Below the pieces are notes generated by a model, which was not told the DNA's origin, searched no databases, and was given only the letters and a program-made list of their open reading frames with translations. A program made the position numbers and the translations under genes. From assembly GCA_937925595.1 (NCBI GenBank), contig CALALQ010000440.1, positions 1-9,285 on the forward strand: a stretch of 9,285 nt of DNA, given 5' to 3'. Positions 1 through 7,590 of the stretch are shown here, in pieces. This DNA is from an uncultured Demequina sp. (GTDB lineage Bacteria; Actinomycetota; Actinomycetes; Actinomycetales; Demequinaceae). How positions within the stretch are numbered: position 1 is the stretch's first letter; every line of letters begins with the position of its first letter.

Positions 1-2
1 CG

Positions 3-761
3 TACTCGTTCGTCGCCGCCGACGCGCTGACCATGAAGGTCCGCGAGGGCGGCCGGGTGGTCAAGGTCGCGGTGCTGGTTGCAACTGGGGTAAACGCCGA
101 GGGCTACCGCGAGATCCTCGGCATGCAGGTCAACAGCAGCGAGGACAGCGCCGGCTGGCTCACGTTCTTCCGCGACCTCGTCGCCCGCGGGCTGAAGGGA
201 GTGAAGCTCGTCACCAGCGACGCCCACGCCGGGCTGGTCGCCGCGATCGGCGCGACCGTCGGCGGCAGCTGGCAAAGATGCCGCACCCATTACGCGGCGA
301 ACCTGATGAGCGTGACGCCGAAGAGCTCGTGGCCGTGGGTGAAGACGCTGCTCCAGACCGTGTTCGACCAGCCCGACCGCAAAAGCGTCCACGACCAGTT
401 CGACAAGGTCCTCGACGCCCTCGAACACAAGCTCCCGCGTTCGTTCGAGCACCTCGAGGCCGCCCGCGAGGAGATCCTCGCGTTCACCGCGTTCGACAAG
501 TCGATCTGGCGGCAAATCTGGTCCAACAATCCGAACGAGCGCCTCAACCGGGAGATCCGCCGGCGCACCGATGTCGTGGGCATCTTCCCGAATCGCGACG
601 CGATCATCCGCCTGGTCGGCGCTGTCCTCGCCGAGCAGCACGACGAGTGGGCCGAGCAGCGCCGCTACCTCGGCCTCGACGCTCTCGCTGCCGCCCGCCG
701 CGTCGGCGAGCCCGACACCGAGGAGGTGATCGAACCCGACCTGCGCGCCCTCACCGCGTAA
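3..761 (+). CDS. IS256-family (mutator type) transposase, 5'-truncated by window edge
   Basis: This is a DDE transposase that catalyses movement of its own insertion sequence. The reading frame is open from base 3, so the start codon lies before the window; 252 residues are visible. The three catalytic acidic residues can be placed: Asp in the FVAADALT segment (codon 21-23), Asp in LVTSDAHAGL (219-221), and Glu in SNNPNERLNREIRRRTDVV (537-539). The family signature WQRCRTHYAANL and a C-terminal tail with EQHDEWAEQRRYL are also present. From the first Asp to the stop codon I see no frameshift or internal stop, so the copy may be functional if its missing part is intact. Methionines inside the visible part, such as the one at 33, are internal residues and not the true start. 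Confidence 0.93.
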   Translation, partial: YSFVAADALTMKVREGGRVVKVAVLVATGVNAEGYREILGMQVNSSEDSAGWLTFFRDLVARGLKGVKLVTSDAHAGLVAAIGATVGGSWQRCRTHYAANLMSVTPKSSWPWVKTLLQTVFDQPDRKSVHDQFDKVLDALEHKLPRSFEHLEAAREEILAFTAFDKSIWRQIWSNNPNERLNREIRRRTDVVGIFPNRDAIIRLVGAVLAEQHDEWAEQRRYLGLDALAAARRVGEPDTEEVIEPDLRALTA

Positions 762-792
762 CCCCGAACACGAAGGATCTCACGATCACCGA

Positions 793-816
793 TACACCAC
801 GTCCCAGGGCTTGACC
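793..816 (+). repeat. Putative right terminal inverted repeat of the IS256 element
   Basis: TACACCAC followed six bases later by GGGCTTGACC, about 30-55 bases after the transposase stop, is the kind of sequence found at the outer end of IS256-family elements. The call rests on remembered resemblance and position only. The matching left repeat is outside the window. Confidence 0.35.
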
Positions 817-817
817 A

Positions 818-982
818 CGCACCCTCGCCGTTAGTGGCAACGTCGACGACGACCTGGAGCGTTCTGAACGCGTTGTCGAGAGCGGTCGCCGTGCTGTGGA
901 AGCCCAGGTTTGCGCTCGAGACTTTCAGGAACCCGGCGTGTTGGACGTTCCCGACGATGGCGGCAGCCGGAGTGCGTCGACG
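818..982 (-). pseudogene. Unidentified reading-frame remnant between the IS end and the response regulator
   Basis: Immediately after the response-regulator stop codon, the same minus-strand frame stays open for 55 codons up to the IS end. It reads like real protein, with segments AIVGNVQHAGFLKVSSANLG and STATALDNAFRTLQVVVDVA, and about 80% G/C at third positions by my count. It contains no ATG or GTG start, so it would be the inner or C-terminal part of a gene that lost its 5' end and then met the insertion sequence. The hydrophobic-helix pattern at the end loosely recalls the tail of fold-type I aminotransferases, but I do not recognise a family. Plus-strand frames over the same bases are also open, and the one starting at 834 shares the same third positions, so base composition does not decide the strand. 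It may also simply be non-coding spacer. Confidence 0.25.
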
Positions 983-1621
983 TCAGCTCAGCAATCCTCG
1001 GCGAAGGGCCTGCGCGACTGCGGATGCGCGATCGGAGACGCCCATCTTCTCGTACACATGCTGTAAGTGGGTCTTGACGGTCGCGAGCGAGATGTGGAGT
1101 TCGTTTGCAATGCGTTGAGACGGGTAACCGTCGGCCGCCAAGCGAAGGATGTCGATCTCTCGACGCGACAGCGCCGGGCGGTCTTCGTCGTCTCGCCGAG
1201 TGCGCAGTTCTCGCGCGAGGGTCTCTTGCGCGTATGGAGCGATCACTGTTCCCCCCGCAGCGATCCGCACGACGGCGTCGATGATCTCGCCTAGCGACGC
1301 TGCCTTCTCCAAGAAGCCCCGAGCTCCGCGGGAGATCGCTCGGAAGACGGTGTTGCTGTCCATGTATGCCGTGAGGACGAGGGCCTTGGTCGGGGAGGAG
1401 ATGCGGTTGATGTGGTCCAGGACCTCCAAGCCGTCGACTTCGGGAAGCCGGAGATCGATGATCGCTACGTCGGGAGTGATCTCTTCGATCAGCTCGATCG
1501 CCTGACGCCCGTCGCCGACCGCACCGATCACGCTGATCTGGGGAACCAGTTCACAACTGCGAGCCAGCCCGTCACGATACACGGGGTGGTCGTCGGCTAT
1601 AAGCAGTCGAATCGGGTTCAT
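983..1621 (-). CDS. LuxR/NarL-family DNA-binding response regulator
   Basis: This 212-residue cytoplasmic transcription factor is activated by phosphorylation. Residues 1-~122 form a receiver domain with the acidic pair D10-D11, phospho-acceptor D56 in AIIDLRLPEVDG, switch residue T84 in LVLTAYMD, and K106 in GFLEKAA. Residues ~150-212 form a LuxR-type helix-turn-helix: LSRREIDILRLAADGYPSQRIANELHISLATVKTHLQHVYEKMGV, with TVKTHL in the recognition helix. All key residues are present and the length is normal for the family. Its ATG overlaps the stop codon of the upstream hybrid kinase as ATGA (1618-1621). A GGAG lies only two bases before the ATG, so translational coupling to the kinase is likely. 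Targets are unknown; the divergent region near 7570 is a natural candidate. No clear terminator hairpin with a U-run follows it. Confidence 0.95.
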   Translation of the reverse strand: MNPIRLLIADDHPVYRDGLARSCELVPQISVIGAVGDGRQAIELIEEITPDVAIIDLRLPEVDGLEVLDHINRISSPTKALVLTAYMDSNTVFRAISRGARGFLEKAASLGEIIDAVVRIAAGGTVIAPYAQETLARELRTRRDDEDRPALSRREIDILRLAADGYPSQRIANELHISLATVKTHLQHVYEKMGVSDRASAVAQALRRGLLS

Positions 1622-3507
1622 GGCTCCAGAGCGGCCCGCACACTGCGGACGAAGTGGTGGACATCGAAGGGCTTCGTGAGGTACTCGTACACACCCGCCC
1701 GTCGAAGCTGCGCGATGCGCGCAGGCGTCGCGTCCGCTGACAGCACGATAATCGGGATCGTCGCGGTGGACGGGTCGCGCTGAAGTGCTGCCACCACTTC
1801 CACCCCCGACATGTCTGCAAGATTGAGGTCGAGCAGAATGAGGTCGGGTGTCGCCGTCAGAGCAGACCGGATTCCCTCCTCGCCGGTGGCGGCCGTCGCC
1901 AGCCGGATGCCATCCATGCCCGCGACGATCGTCTCGACGAGTCGGACGTTCGCGTACGTGTCCTCGATCAGAAGAATAGCGGCGCTCGTCACCGGCGCCG
2001 TGTAGGTTTCAGCGTCCACTTCGCTGGCGGTGACCGGCTCTAGCTCGTCACGTTCGTCAAGTTCCAGATCGACGAAGAAGGTGGAGCCCTCCCCGGGCGC
2101 AGAGTGCATGATCCCGATCTGACCGCCCATCTCCTCGATGAGGCGACGAGATAGCGCAAGGCCCAGGCCGCTGCCTTCCGTGCCGGCCGCGCCCACGAGT
2201 CGGACGAAAGGCGCAAACAGGCGATCGCGCTCCGTGGCGTCGATCCCATAGCCGGTGTCAGTAATGAGATATCGGAGCATCCCGTCGTGCTCTTCCACGC
2301 GCACGCGGATCATCCCTTGCTCGCGGTTGAACTTGACCGCGTTTCCCAGCACGTTGAGGAACACCTGGCGCACCCGGCGAGAGTCCGCCCGAACGGTGCG
2401 ATGCAGCGCTCCATGCAGGTCGCTCGCAACCTCTATGTCGTGCGCCTGCGCCAGCGGACGGATGATCTCCAAGGCCTGATGAATGGGTTCGACCGCTGAG
2501 ACCCGATCAGTCGTGAGCCCAGGAGCACCCGCCTCGATCCATGAGATGTCCAGGACGTCGTTAACCAACTCAAGGAGGTGGCGACCGGCATCCAGAATGT
2601 GAGTTACCGCTTCGCGGGTCACCGGCTCCAGGGGGGAAGCGGTGAGCATCTGCGCGAAACCAATGATGGCGTTGAGGGGCGTGCGGAGCTCGTGGCTCAT
2701 CCGCGAGAGGAACTCGCTTTTGCTTCGATTCGCCCGCTCCGCCTCGTGCATCGCATGACGTGCAGCGGATTCGGCGCGCTTTCGATCGGTTATGTCAGTG
2801 GATATTGCCCCCAGAGCGTAAGGGGAGCCGTTGTCGTCGAGGAGCGGAAACTTGATCGACAGCCATCGCCGATTGTCATCCGGGTCCGTGACGCCGCCGA
2901 TCGTGGAGTACGGTTCCTCGACCTCGACCGGCACTCCGCCTTGCAGCACAGATCGGTCGTGCGACGCATAAACATCGGCGCTGGACGCAGGGAAGAGTTC
3001 GTGATCGGTTCGGCCGACGATCTCCTCGACGGGAAGACCGAAGAGTCGTGAGAAGAAGTCGTTGACGATCTGGTAGCGGCCGTCGAGATCCTTCACATAC
3101 ATGAGGGCAGCGGAGTTGTCGACGAGGTCCTGCAGCTGCTGGATCCGGGATCTCAGCTCACGCTCCTCCGAGCGAGCTTCGGCCGCACGGCGTAGCTGCA
3201 CGACGACAAGGCTCGGTTCGACCGGGGTGAGCTCCAGGCCGAACCGGGTAGGGCGGCCATCGATGATGAGGGTGAGATCTTGCGTTCCGTCAGTATCGAT
3301 TCGCGTCGCGAGCCCGCTCAGGAGGGCCTCATGGGAGGGCGAGGAGCCGGACTGCCCCTCGCCCTCCGATAGAAGGCGCCGCATCGCTCGGTTGGAAGCG
3401 ACCAGCCGACATCCGAGCTGGTCTCGTCGAAAGACCGCGTATGCCGCAGGCAGCGCATCGAATGCCGCCGCAAACTCGGAGATAGCCAGCGATTCCATTC
3501 CGTTCAT
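1618..3507 (-). CDS. Cytosolic PAS-PAS hybrid sensor histidine kinase with C-terminal receiver
   Basis: Domain order over 629 residues: a PAS-like N-terminal domain (~8-105); a short helical linker; a PAS domain with PAC motif (~122-245, ending GAISTDITDRKRAE); a helical linker; a HisKA dimerisation domain with phospho-acceptor H272 in EFLSRMSHELRTPLNAIIGF; a HATPase with N-box FLNVLGNAVKFN (N385, N389), G1 box DTGYGI (D417) and G2 box GSGLGLAL (~445-452); then a receiver (~508-629) with E515-D516, phospho-acceptor D560 in LILLDLNLADMSG, S590 and K612. No membrane segment or signal peptide is visible, so it should sense a cytoplasmic cue. There is no Hpt domain. The start at 3507 lies four bases after the hyuB stop; an in-frame ATG at 3498 is equally possible, and neither has a good Shine-Dalgarno, which suggests reinitiation from hyuB. 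It overlaps the response regulator by ATGA, so the two are almost certainly partners. Confidence 0.93.
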   Translation of the reverse strand: MNGMESLAISEFAAAFDALPAAYAVFRRDQLGCRLVASNRAMRRLLSEGEGQSGSSPSHEALLSGLATRIDTDGTQDLTLIIDGRPTRFGLELTPVEPSLVVVQLRRAAEARSEERELRSRIQQLQDLVDNSAALMYVKDLDGRYQIVNDFFSRLFGLPVEEIVGRTDHELFPASSADVYASHDRSVLQGGVPVEVEEPYSTIGGVTDPDDNRRWLSIKFPLLDDNGSPYALGAISTDITDRKRAESAARHAMHEAERANRSKSEFLSRMSHELRTPLNAIIGFAQMLTASPLEPVTREAVTHILDAGRHLLELVNDVLDISWIEAGAPGLTTDRVSAVEPIHQALEIIRPLAQAHDIEVASDLHGALHRTVRADSRRVRQVFLNVLGNAVKFNREQGMIRVRVEEHDGMLRYLITDTGYGIDATERDRLFAPFVRLVGAAGTEGSGLGLALSRRLIEEMGGQIGIMHSAPGEGSTFFVDLELDERDELEPVTASEVDAETYTAPVTSAAILLIEDTYANVRLVETIVAGMDGIRLATAATGEEGIRSALTATPDLILLDLNLADMSGVEVVAALQRDPSTATIPIIVLSADATPARIAQLRRAGVYEYLTKPFDVHHFVRSVRAALEP

Positions 3508-3511
3508 TGTG

Positions 3512-5308
3512 TCAGCGCGACACCGTATGACCGCGCTGCGCGCGCAACGCTTCACGACGTGTGGCCGTGGCCTGTTCGTCGACCGAGAGCGAGGCGCCGA
3601 CCGTGGCGTCGGTGAACACCACGCCGTACACCTCGTGCGCCCGCTGGAGCGAGACGAATCCGGCGAGCACGTCGGCGAGCACGCGCTCAGGCTCGCGCTC
3701 CCACGCGAAGCCGTAACCGCCGCCACCCGTCGAATGCTGACCGATCTGCTCGCCCGGAGTCAGGGTGATGGATCCGAGGGAAGGGATGATCCGTTCTTCG
3801 CCCTCCGCCGTCACCATGAACGCGACGTTGGGTGCCGCAGCCTCGCCACCCTGCGTGCCGCGCGGAGGGAACGACACGCAGTCGGTTACATACGCGGCCT
3901 CCATTTCGTCCCACCGCGGTCCAAACGTGACGGTGGCGCCGGGGGCACCACGACGCCGACCTGCACCCTCGGAGTCGGTCCTCATCCGCAGCTGCCCCAC
4001 CCGGAACGGGTATTTCAGTTCGGACAGCTCGATGCTGTCTCGGAACATGAGCCCCGCAGCGACGGCGAGACCGTAGGTGACCCATCCGTCGATCTCCGGG
4101 TGGGCCGGCCCCCCCTGCGATCCGAGGAAGACCTGGTTCACATATGCCTCATCACCGTGCCGCCGGTCGATACCCGACACGACCGAGAAGCCGGGGCCGA
4201 GGCCCGTCGCTCCTTCAGCCGCGCCGAACCCGGCCCAAGCGTCCGCGATGGCCTTCTGAGTTGTGACCGTCAGGCGGTCACCCACGTTCGTGGTTGCCAC
4301 CGACGTCGAGTGCGGGAACTTCGGGCGGCCGACGATGCAGTTGTCTCGGAGTAGCAACTCAATGCGACGGAAGGATCCCGAGTTCGCAGGCACGCCCGGC
4401 TCCAGCGAGTTGAACACGCCGGTCATGACGTTGCTCACGGTGCAGGCCTCGGACTCGTTCACGCCGGCTGGGATGCAGTCGATGTTGTCGCGCAGATCCA
4501 GCGTGATGCGTCCCTCTGCGGCGTCGACGCCGATCTTCACGGTGATCTCGATGCCGTTGGGGAGCAGTCCGGGCACGGGGTCATGGCGACCGACACCGAC
4601 AGTGTTGCCGCTCGGCAGCGCCGCGATGGCCTGGATCATGCGCTGCTCCGAATAGTCCAACCAGTCACGGATGAAGCCCTTGACCGTGTCGCGGCCATAG
4701 CGTTCACACAGCTCCTTGAGGCGCGCCTCAGCCACGCGGGCAGCTCCCACCATCGCGAGGTAGTCGCCATACCACTGGTCGGGCACACGGATGCGCGAGC
4801 GGCACATGCGGATGATGTCACCGACGTCCTCGCGATCCTTCTGGATGCGCACGCACGGGAATATAAGGGCGCCCTCCTGATACACGTCTTTAGCGAAAGG
4901 CATGTAAGTGGTGGGCTCGGAGTTGCCGATGTCGGCCTGGTGAGCCTTCGCGACGGTCGTGAACATGTGCTCACCCTCGAAGAAGACCGGCACGAGGATC
5001 GTGTGGTCCGCCGCGTGCGAGTTGCCACGGTAAGGATCGTTGTGGAGGAACGCGTCTCCGTCGGCGAGGGTGTCGCCGTGGAGTTCTGTCATGGCACTCG
5101 TCATGAGGTGAGCGCCGAAGATGTGGCAGGGAAGTCCCTCGGCCGACGAGAGAAGCTCGTTCTGTCCCGTCGTGATCGCGCACGAGAAGTCACGCGCCAT
5201 GTTGAGGACCCCGCTGCGCCCCGTGCGTAGGAGGGTGTTCTCCATCTCGCGGACGATGCTGTCCAGACGGTTAGCGATGACCGCCATCAGAATCGGGTCG
5301 GTATTCAT
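3512..5308 (-). CDS. hyuB: Hydantoinase B/oxoprolinase family protein (HyuB-like subunit)
   Basis: At 598 residues it has the usual length for HyuB/acetone-carboxylase-alpha/caprolactamase-beta type subunits. These pair with a HyuA-type ATPase to open cyclic amides (hydantoins, 5-oxoproline, caprolactam) or to carboxylate ketones at the expense of ATP. Family motifs: LRTGRSGVLNMARDFSCAI near the N-terminus, HNDPYRGNSHAADHTILVPVF (~89-109), AKAHQADIGNSEPTTY (~120-135), DVYQEGALIFPCVRIQ (~141-156), and C-terminal TGGGGYGFAWEREPERVLAD (527-546), followed by VSLQRAHEVYGVVF. The segment AHQADIGN differs from the HH-D-GG form I recall for classical HyuB, pointing to a subfamily. The start is supported by GAGGAGG seven bases upstream, and the gene overlaps hyuA by ATGA. 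The exact substrate cannot be told from sequence; the symbol denotes family only. Confidence 0.9.
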   Translation of the reverse strand: MNTDPILMAVIANRLDSIVREMENTLLRTGRSGVLNMARDFSCAITTGQNELLSSAEGLPCHIFGAHLMTSAMTELHGDTLADGDAFLHNDPYRGNSHAADHTILVPVFFEGEHMFTTVAKAHQADIGNSEPTTYMPFAKDVYQEGALIFPCVRIQKDREDVGDIIRMCRSRIRVPDQWYGDYLAMVGAARVAEARLKELCERYGRDTVKGFIRDWLDYSEQRMIQAIAALPSGNTVGVGRHDPVPGLLPNGIEITVKIGVDAAEGRITLDLRDNIDCIPAGVNESEACTVSNVMTGVFNSLEPGVPANSGSFRRIELLLRDNCIVGRPKFPHSTSVATTNVGDRLTVTTQKAIADAWAGFGAAEGATGLGPGFSVVSGIDRRHGDEAYVNQVFLGSQGGPAHPEIDGWVTYGLAVAAGLMFRDSIELSELKYPFRVGQLRMRTDSEGAGRRRGAPGATVTFGPRWDEMEAAYVTDCVSFPPRGTQGGEAAAPNVAFMVTAEGEERIIPSLGSITLTPGEQIGQHSTGGGGYGFAWEREPERVLADVLAGFVSLQRAHEVYGVVFTDATVGASLSVDEQATATRREALRAQRGHTVSR

Positions 5309-7431
5309 GCGTGGACCTCCTCAGCCACGATGCGCTCGGTGGCGGGCGTGTTGGTTCCGGTATCGATGATGTAGTCGCCGTTGTGCGCGACGGTGACGGT
5401 CGCCCCAGGATCCACCACGAGGGTCGTGGTGGGTTCGAGGATGATCGCGGGGCCTTCGAGGACTGCCATCGGCGCGAGCGTCTCTCCGGCGTACACGGGA
5501 GTCCCCGGCGCATCGGCGAACGCGAAGAGCACATCGCGGTGGCGGACCGCTGTGGGCGGCGCCGTGGCGGGTTCAGGCGCGGGAACCGTTGGCTTCTCGA
5601 TTTCCGCCGTCACGCGCAGTTTCCAGACCAGCATCTCGATGTCCTGGCCGGGATCGTTCACCTGGAAGACACGCTGATGCTGACGGTGGAACTCCTGACG
5701 TAGCGCCTCGACGTCCTCGGCACTGCGCACCGTGCCCGTCGACACCGGCGTCTCGAGTTCCCAGACCTGTCCGGGGTAGCGGGCATCAACCGTATAAGCG
5801 CGGTGAACGGCTATCGGATCGAGCCCCGCGACCTCTTCCAGGAATGCGTCCGCCTGTGCATCGAGGGAACGCAGAGCGGCCTCGACGCCATCGAAGTCGA
5901 AATCCCGCGACGAGGTGAATGCGCTGACCGCGAAGTCGGAGACTAGGTCGGCATTGAGAGCACCTGAGGCGGAGAGCGCGCCGGCCGTGCGAGGCAACAC
6001 GACCTTGCCGATGCTCAGCTCGCGAGCGATTTGGATGACGTTGACGCCACTGGCGCCACCGCCAGCGACGAGCGCGAGGTCGCGGGGATCGATGCCCTGG
6101 GAGACCGTCATCTCCCGCACAGCGGAAACGACGTTCTGGGTGGCGATGATAAGCGCGCCGCGAGCTGCGTCTTCGACCGTGCCGCCGATCCGGTTCGCCA
6201 CAGGCTGGAGCGCTGCGCGGGCGGCGTCGACGTCGAGGCGCAGCTCACCTCCGATGAAGCCTGCTGGGTCGAAGTATCCGAGTACGAGGGCTGCGTCTGT
6301 AACGGTCGGTCGCGTGCCACCGCGTCCATAGCAGGCCGGCCCGGGGTCGGCTCCGGCTGACTCGGGACCGACCTTGACCAGGCCTGCGGAGTCGACGTCG
6401 ATGATGGATCCGCCACCCGAGCCAATTGAGCGAACATCCACCGACTTTGTGCCCGTGATGTGTCCGGTCCACTTGGCGCCCAGCCATGTGTCCGCGCTGT
6501 AGTGGATTGTGCCGTCACTGATGAGGCCCACATCGAATGTTGTGCCACCGGTGTCGGCGACGAGAACGTTGGGGGCAGGGTCTTCCAGGGTTGTGCGTCC
6601 TACGTTTAGAGCGGCGATCGGAGCCATGGATGGCCCGGAGCCGACGCTATAGATGGGCTGCTCGCTGATGCGCCCCACGGGCCACGAGCCGCCGAAGCTC
6701 GTCGAGATCAGCAGGCGACCGGCGAATCCGGCCGCCGCCAGGTCATCGGCCAGCTCGCCAAGGAAGCGCTGCATCAAAGGCTTGAGCGAAGCGTCGATCA
6801 CGGTGGACGACGCGCGACGGTACTCACGCAGGATGGGGTTGAGCTGATGGCTGAGGGTGCGCGGTACGGAGCCGAGATGCTCGGTGAGCAGCTCGCCCAC
6901 CCGAAGCTCGTGGGCGGGGTTGACTGTTGACCAGAGCAGGCTGACGCCGACGGCCTCGACGCCGTGTATACGGCACTGCTCGATGGCGTCGAGCACGCTT
7001 TGCTCCACCAGCGGAGAGAACACCGACCCATCGCTATCGATGCGTTCGTCGATTTCGAAGGTCAGGTACCGGGGCACATACGGGGGGGTGAACTCGCGCG
7101 GCGAGAAGGCTCCCCCCAGCCGCCCACCCTCGCGAAGGAGCAGAGTGTCCGGGAAACCCTTCGTAGTGAAGAAGGCCGTTCGTGCAGTCTTGCCTTCCAC
7201 GATCGCGTTGGTCGACCGCGTCGTGCCGTACGCAAAATGGGAAGTGTCCGCGAGGAGCTCCCGAGTTGACATGCCCATGGCGGTCGCGACCTGAGCGATC
7301 CCATGTTCGATGCCTTCGAAGGCGCGTTTGTACGTCGTCAACGCCTTTCCGATGCGGATGGTTCCCGCGGGGTCGACAACCACGACGTCCGTGAACGTCC
7401 CGCCTGTGTCCACCGAGATTCTGTACGCCAT
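5305..7431 (-). CDS. hyuA: Hydantoinase A/oxoprolinase family ATPase subunit (HyuA-like)
   Basis: This 708-residue protein is the ATP-binding partner of the HyuB-like subunit. It carries the actin/hexokinase-like nucleotide-binding signatures of the family: DTGGTFTDVVVVD at 8-20 (phosphate 1), YGTTRSTNAIVEGK (~68-81), VADTGGTTFDVGLISDG (~291-307, phosphate 2), RSIGSGGGSI (~334-343) and GGGASGVNVIQIARELSIGK (457-476). It also has the highly typical GPESAGADPGPACYGRGGTR (355-374). The C-terminal part (~545-690) is the family's beta-rich domain, with ARYPGQVWELE. I place the start at MAYRISVDTGG because the family begins a few residues before the DTGGTFTD motif and because GAGGA lies eight bases upstream. 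An in-frame ATG at 7458, also preceded by a purine-rich stretch, would add nine residues. It is the first gene of the minus-strand operon and is followed by hyuB with an ATGA overlap. Classical 5-oxoprolinases fuse A and B; here they are separate, as in hydantoin- and caprolactam-acting enzymes. Confidence 0.92.
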   Translation of the reverse strand: MAYRISVDTGGTFTDVVVVDPAGTIRIGKALTTYKRAFEGIEHGIAQVATAMGMSTRELLADTSHFAYGTTRSTNAIVEGKTARTAFFTTKGFPDTLLLREGGRLGGAFSPREFTPPYVPRYLTFEIDERIDSDGSVFSPLVEQSVLDAIEQCRIHGVEAVGVSLLWSTVNPAHELRVGELLTEHLGSVPRTLSHQLNPILREYRRASSTVIDASLKPLMQRFLGELADDLAAAGFAGRLLISTSFGGSWPVGRISEQPIYSVGSGPSMAPIAALNVGRTTLEDPAPNVLVADTGGTTFDVGLISDGTIHYSADTWLGAKWTGHITGTKSVDVRSIGSGGGSIIDVDSAGLVKVGPESAGADPGPACYGRGGTRPTVTDAALVLGYFDPAGFIGGELRLDVDAARAALQPVANRIGGTVEDAARGALIIATQNVVSAVREMTVSQGIDPRDLALVAGGGASGVNVIQIARELSIGKVVLPRTAGALSASGALNADLVSDFAVSAFTSSRDFDFDGVEAALRSLDAQADAFLEEVAGLDPIAVHRAYTVDARYPGQVWELETPVSTGTVRSAEDVEALRQEFHRQHQRVFQVNDPGQDIEMLVWKLRVTAEIEKPTVPAPEPATAPPTAVRHRDVLFAFADAPGTPVYAGETLAPMAVLEGPAIILEPTTTLVVDPGATVTVAHNGDYIIDTGTNTPATERIVAEEVHA
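5316..5322 (-). promoter_or_regulatory. Ribosome binding site of the hyuB-like gene
   Basis: GAGGAGG on the minus strand lies seven bases before the ATG at 5308, inside the last codons of the hyuA-like gene. It is the strongest Shine-Dalgarno in the operon. It fixes the hyuB start and allows independent as well as coupled initiation. Confidence 0.85.
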
Positions 7432-7439
7432 TTGTTGCG

Positions 7440-7444
7440 TCCTC
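7440..7444 (-). promoter_or_regulatory. Ribosome binding site of the hyuA-like gene
   Basis: GAGGA on the minus strand, eight bases before the ATG at 7431, supports that start over the longer forms. A second purine-rich stretch (GAGGCGGAG) precedes the alternative ATG at 7458, so the choice is not absolute. Confidence 0.6.
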
Positions 7445-7547
7445 GTTCGCTCGTGCATCACGACTCCGCCTCGTGAGTGGAGTGGGCCGCGACGCGTCGT
7501 TCTGGTTCGAGACCCATGCTTCACTCGGCACCGTCCGGCCACATCGC

Positions 7548-7590
7548 CCGTTCGTCTGGCCGATGGGTTGAATCCCCATCAGCCGAACGG
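7548..7590. repeat. Nested inverted repeat, candidate operator
   Basis: Outer arms CCGTTCG (7548-7554) and CGAACGG (7584-7590) are perfectly complementary. Inner arms GATGGG (7562-7567) and CCCATC (7575-7580) are also perfect, separated by a 7-base centre. Their axes are at about 7569 and 7571. The inner stem can extend through one mismatch with GGC (7558-7560) and GCC (7582-7584), giving 9 of 10 pairs. Its position between divergent promoters suits a shared operator for the linked response regulator or another regulator. Binding is an inference. Confidence 0.5.

Larger units (their letters stand above)
1..816 (+). mobile_element. IS256-family insertion sequence, right part (left end outside window)
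   Basis: The stretch carries the C-terminal two thirds of a mutator-type transposase followed by a short non-coding tail. The tail ends near TACACCAC (793-800) and GGGCTTGACC (807-816), which resembles the terminal repeats I recall for IS256-family elements in actinobacteria. The left end lies outside the window, so neither the inverted-repeat partner nor a target-site duplication can be checked. The right boundary at about 816 is therefore an estimate. The element sits downstream of the 3' end of the response-regulator gene and points towards it. Confidence 0.7.

Noticed and set aside
278..814. 178-codon plus-strand reading frame over the transposase
   Set aside because: The Arg/Pro-rich translation in another frame of the transposase gene is a typical GC-rich shadow.
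834..1118. 94-codon plus-strand reading frame starting with GTG
   Set aside because: Its second half is antisense to the conserved helix-turn-helix of the response regulator, and its first half has no recognisable features or ribosome binding site.
3508..3726. Longer form of the histidine kinase starting at 3726
   Set aside because: The extra 73 residues are Ser/Arg/Cys-rich low-quality sequence lying over the 3' end of the hyuB-like gene. The PAS region begins right after the ATGs at 3507/3498.
3101..4354. 417-codon plus-strand reading frame
   Set aside because: It runs antisense to the kinase N-terminus and the hyuB-like gene, is Arg-rich without any domain, and spans the junction of two well-supported genes.
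4583..5230. 215-codon plus-strand reading frame
   Set aside because: It is antisense to the conserved N-terminal half of the hyuB-like gene and shows no domain of its own.
7432..7542. N-terminal extension of the HyuA-like protein to 7542
   Set aside because: The added residues (Arg/Thr-rich) are not family-like. A Shine-Dalgarno and the family's usual distance to DTGGTFTD support 7431, with 7458 as the only reasonable alternative.
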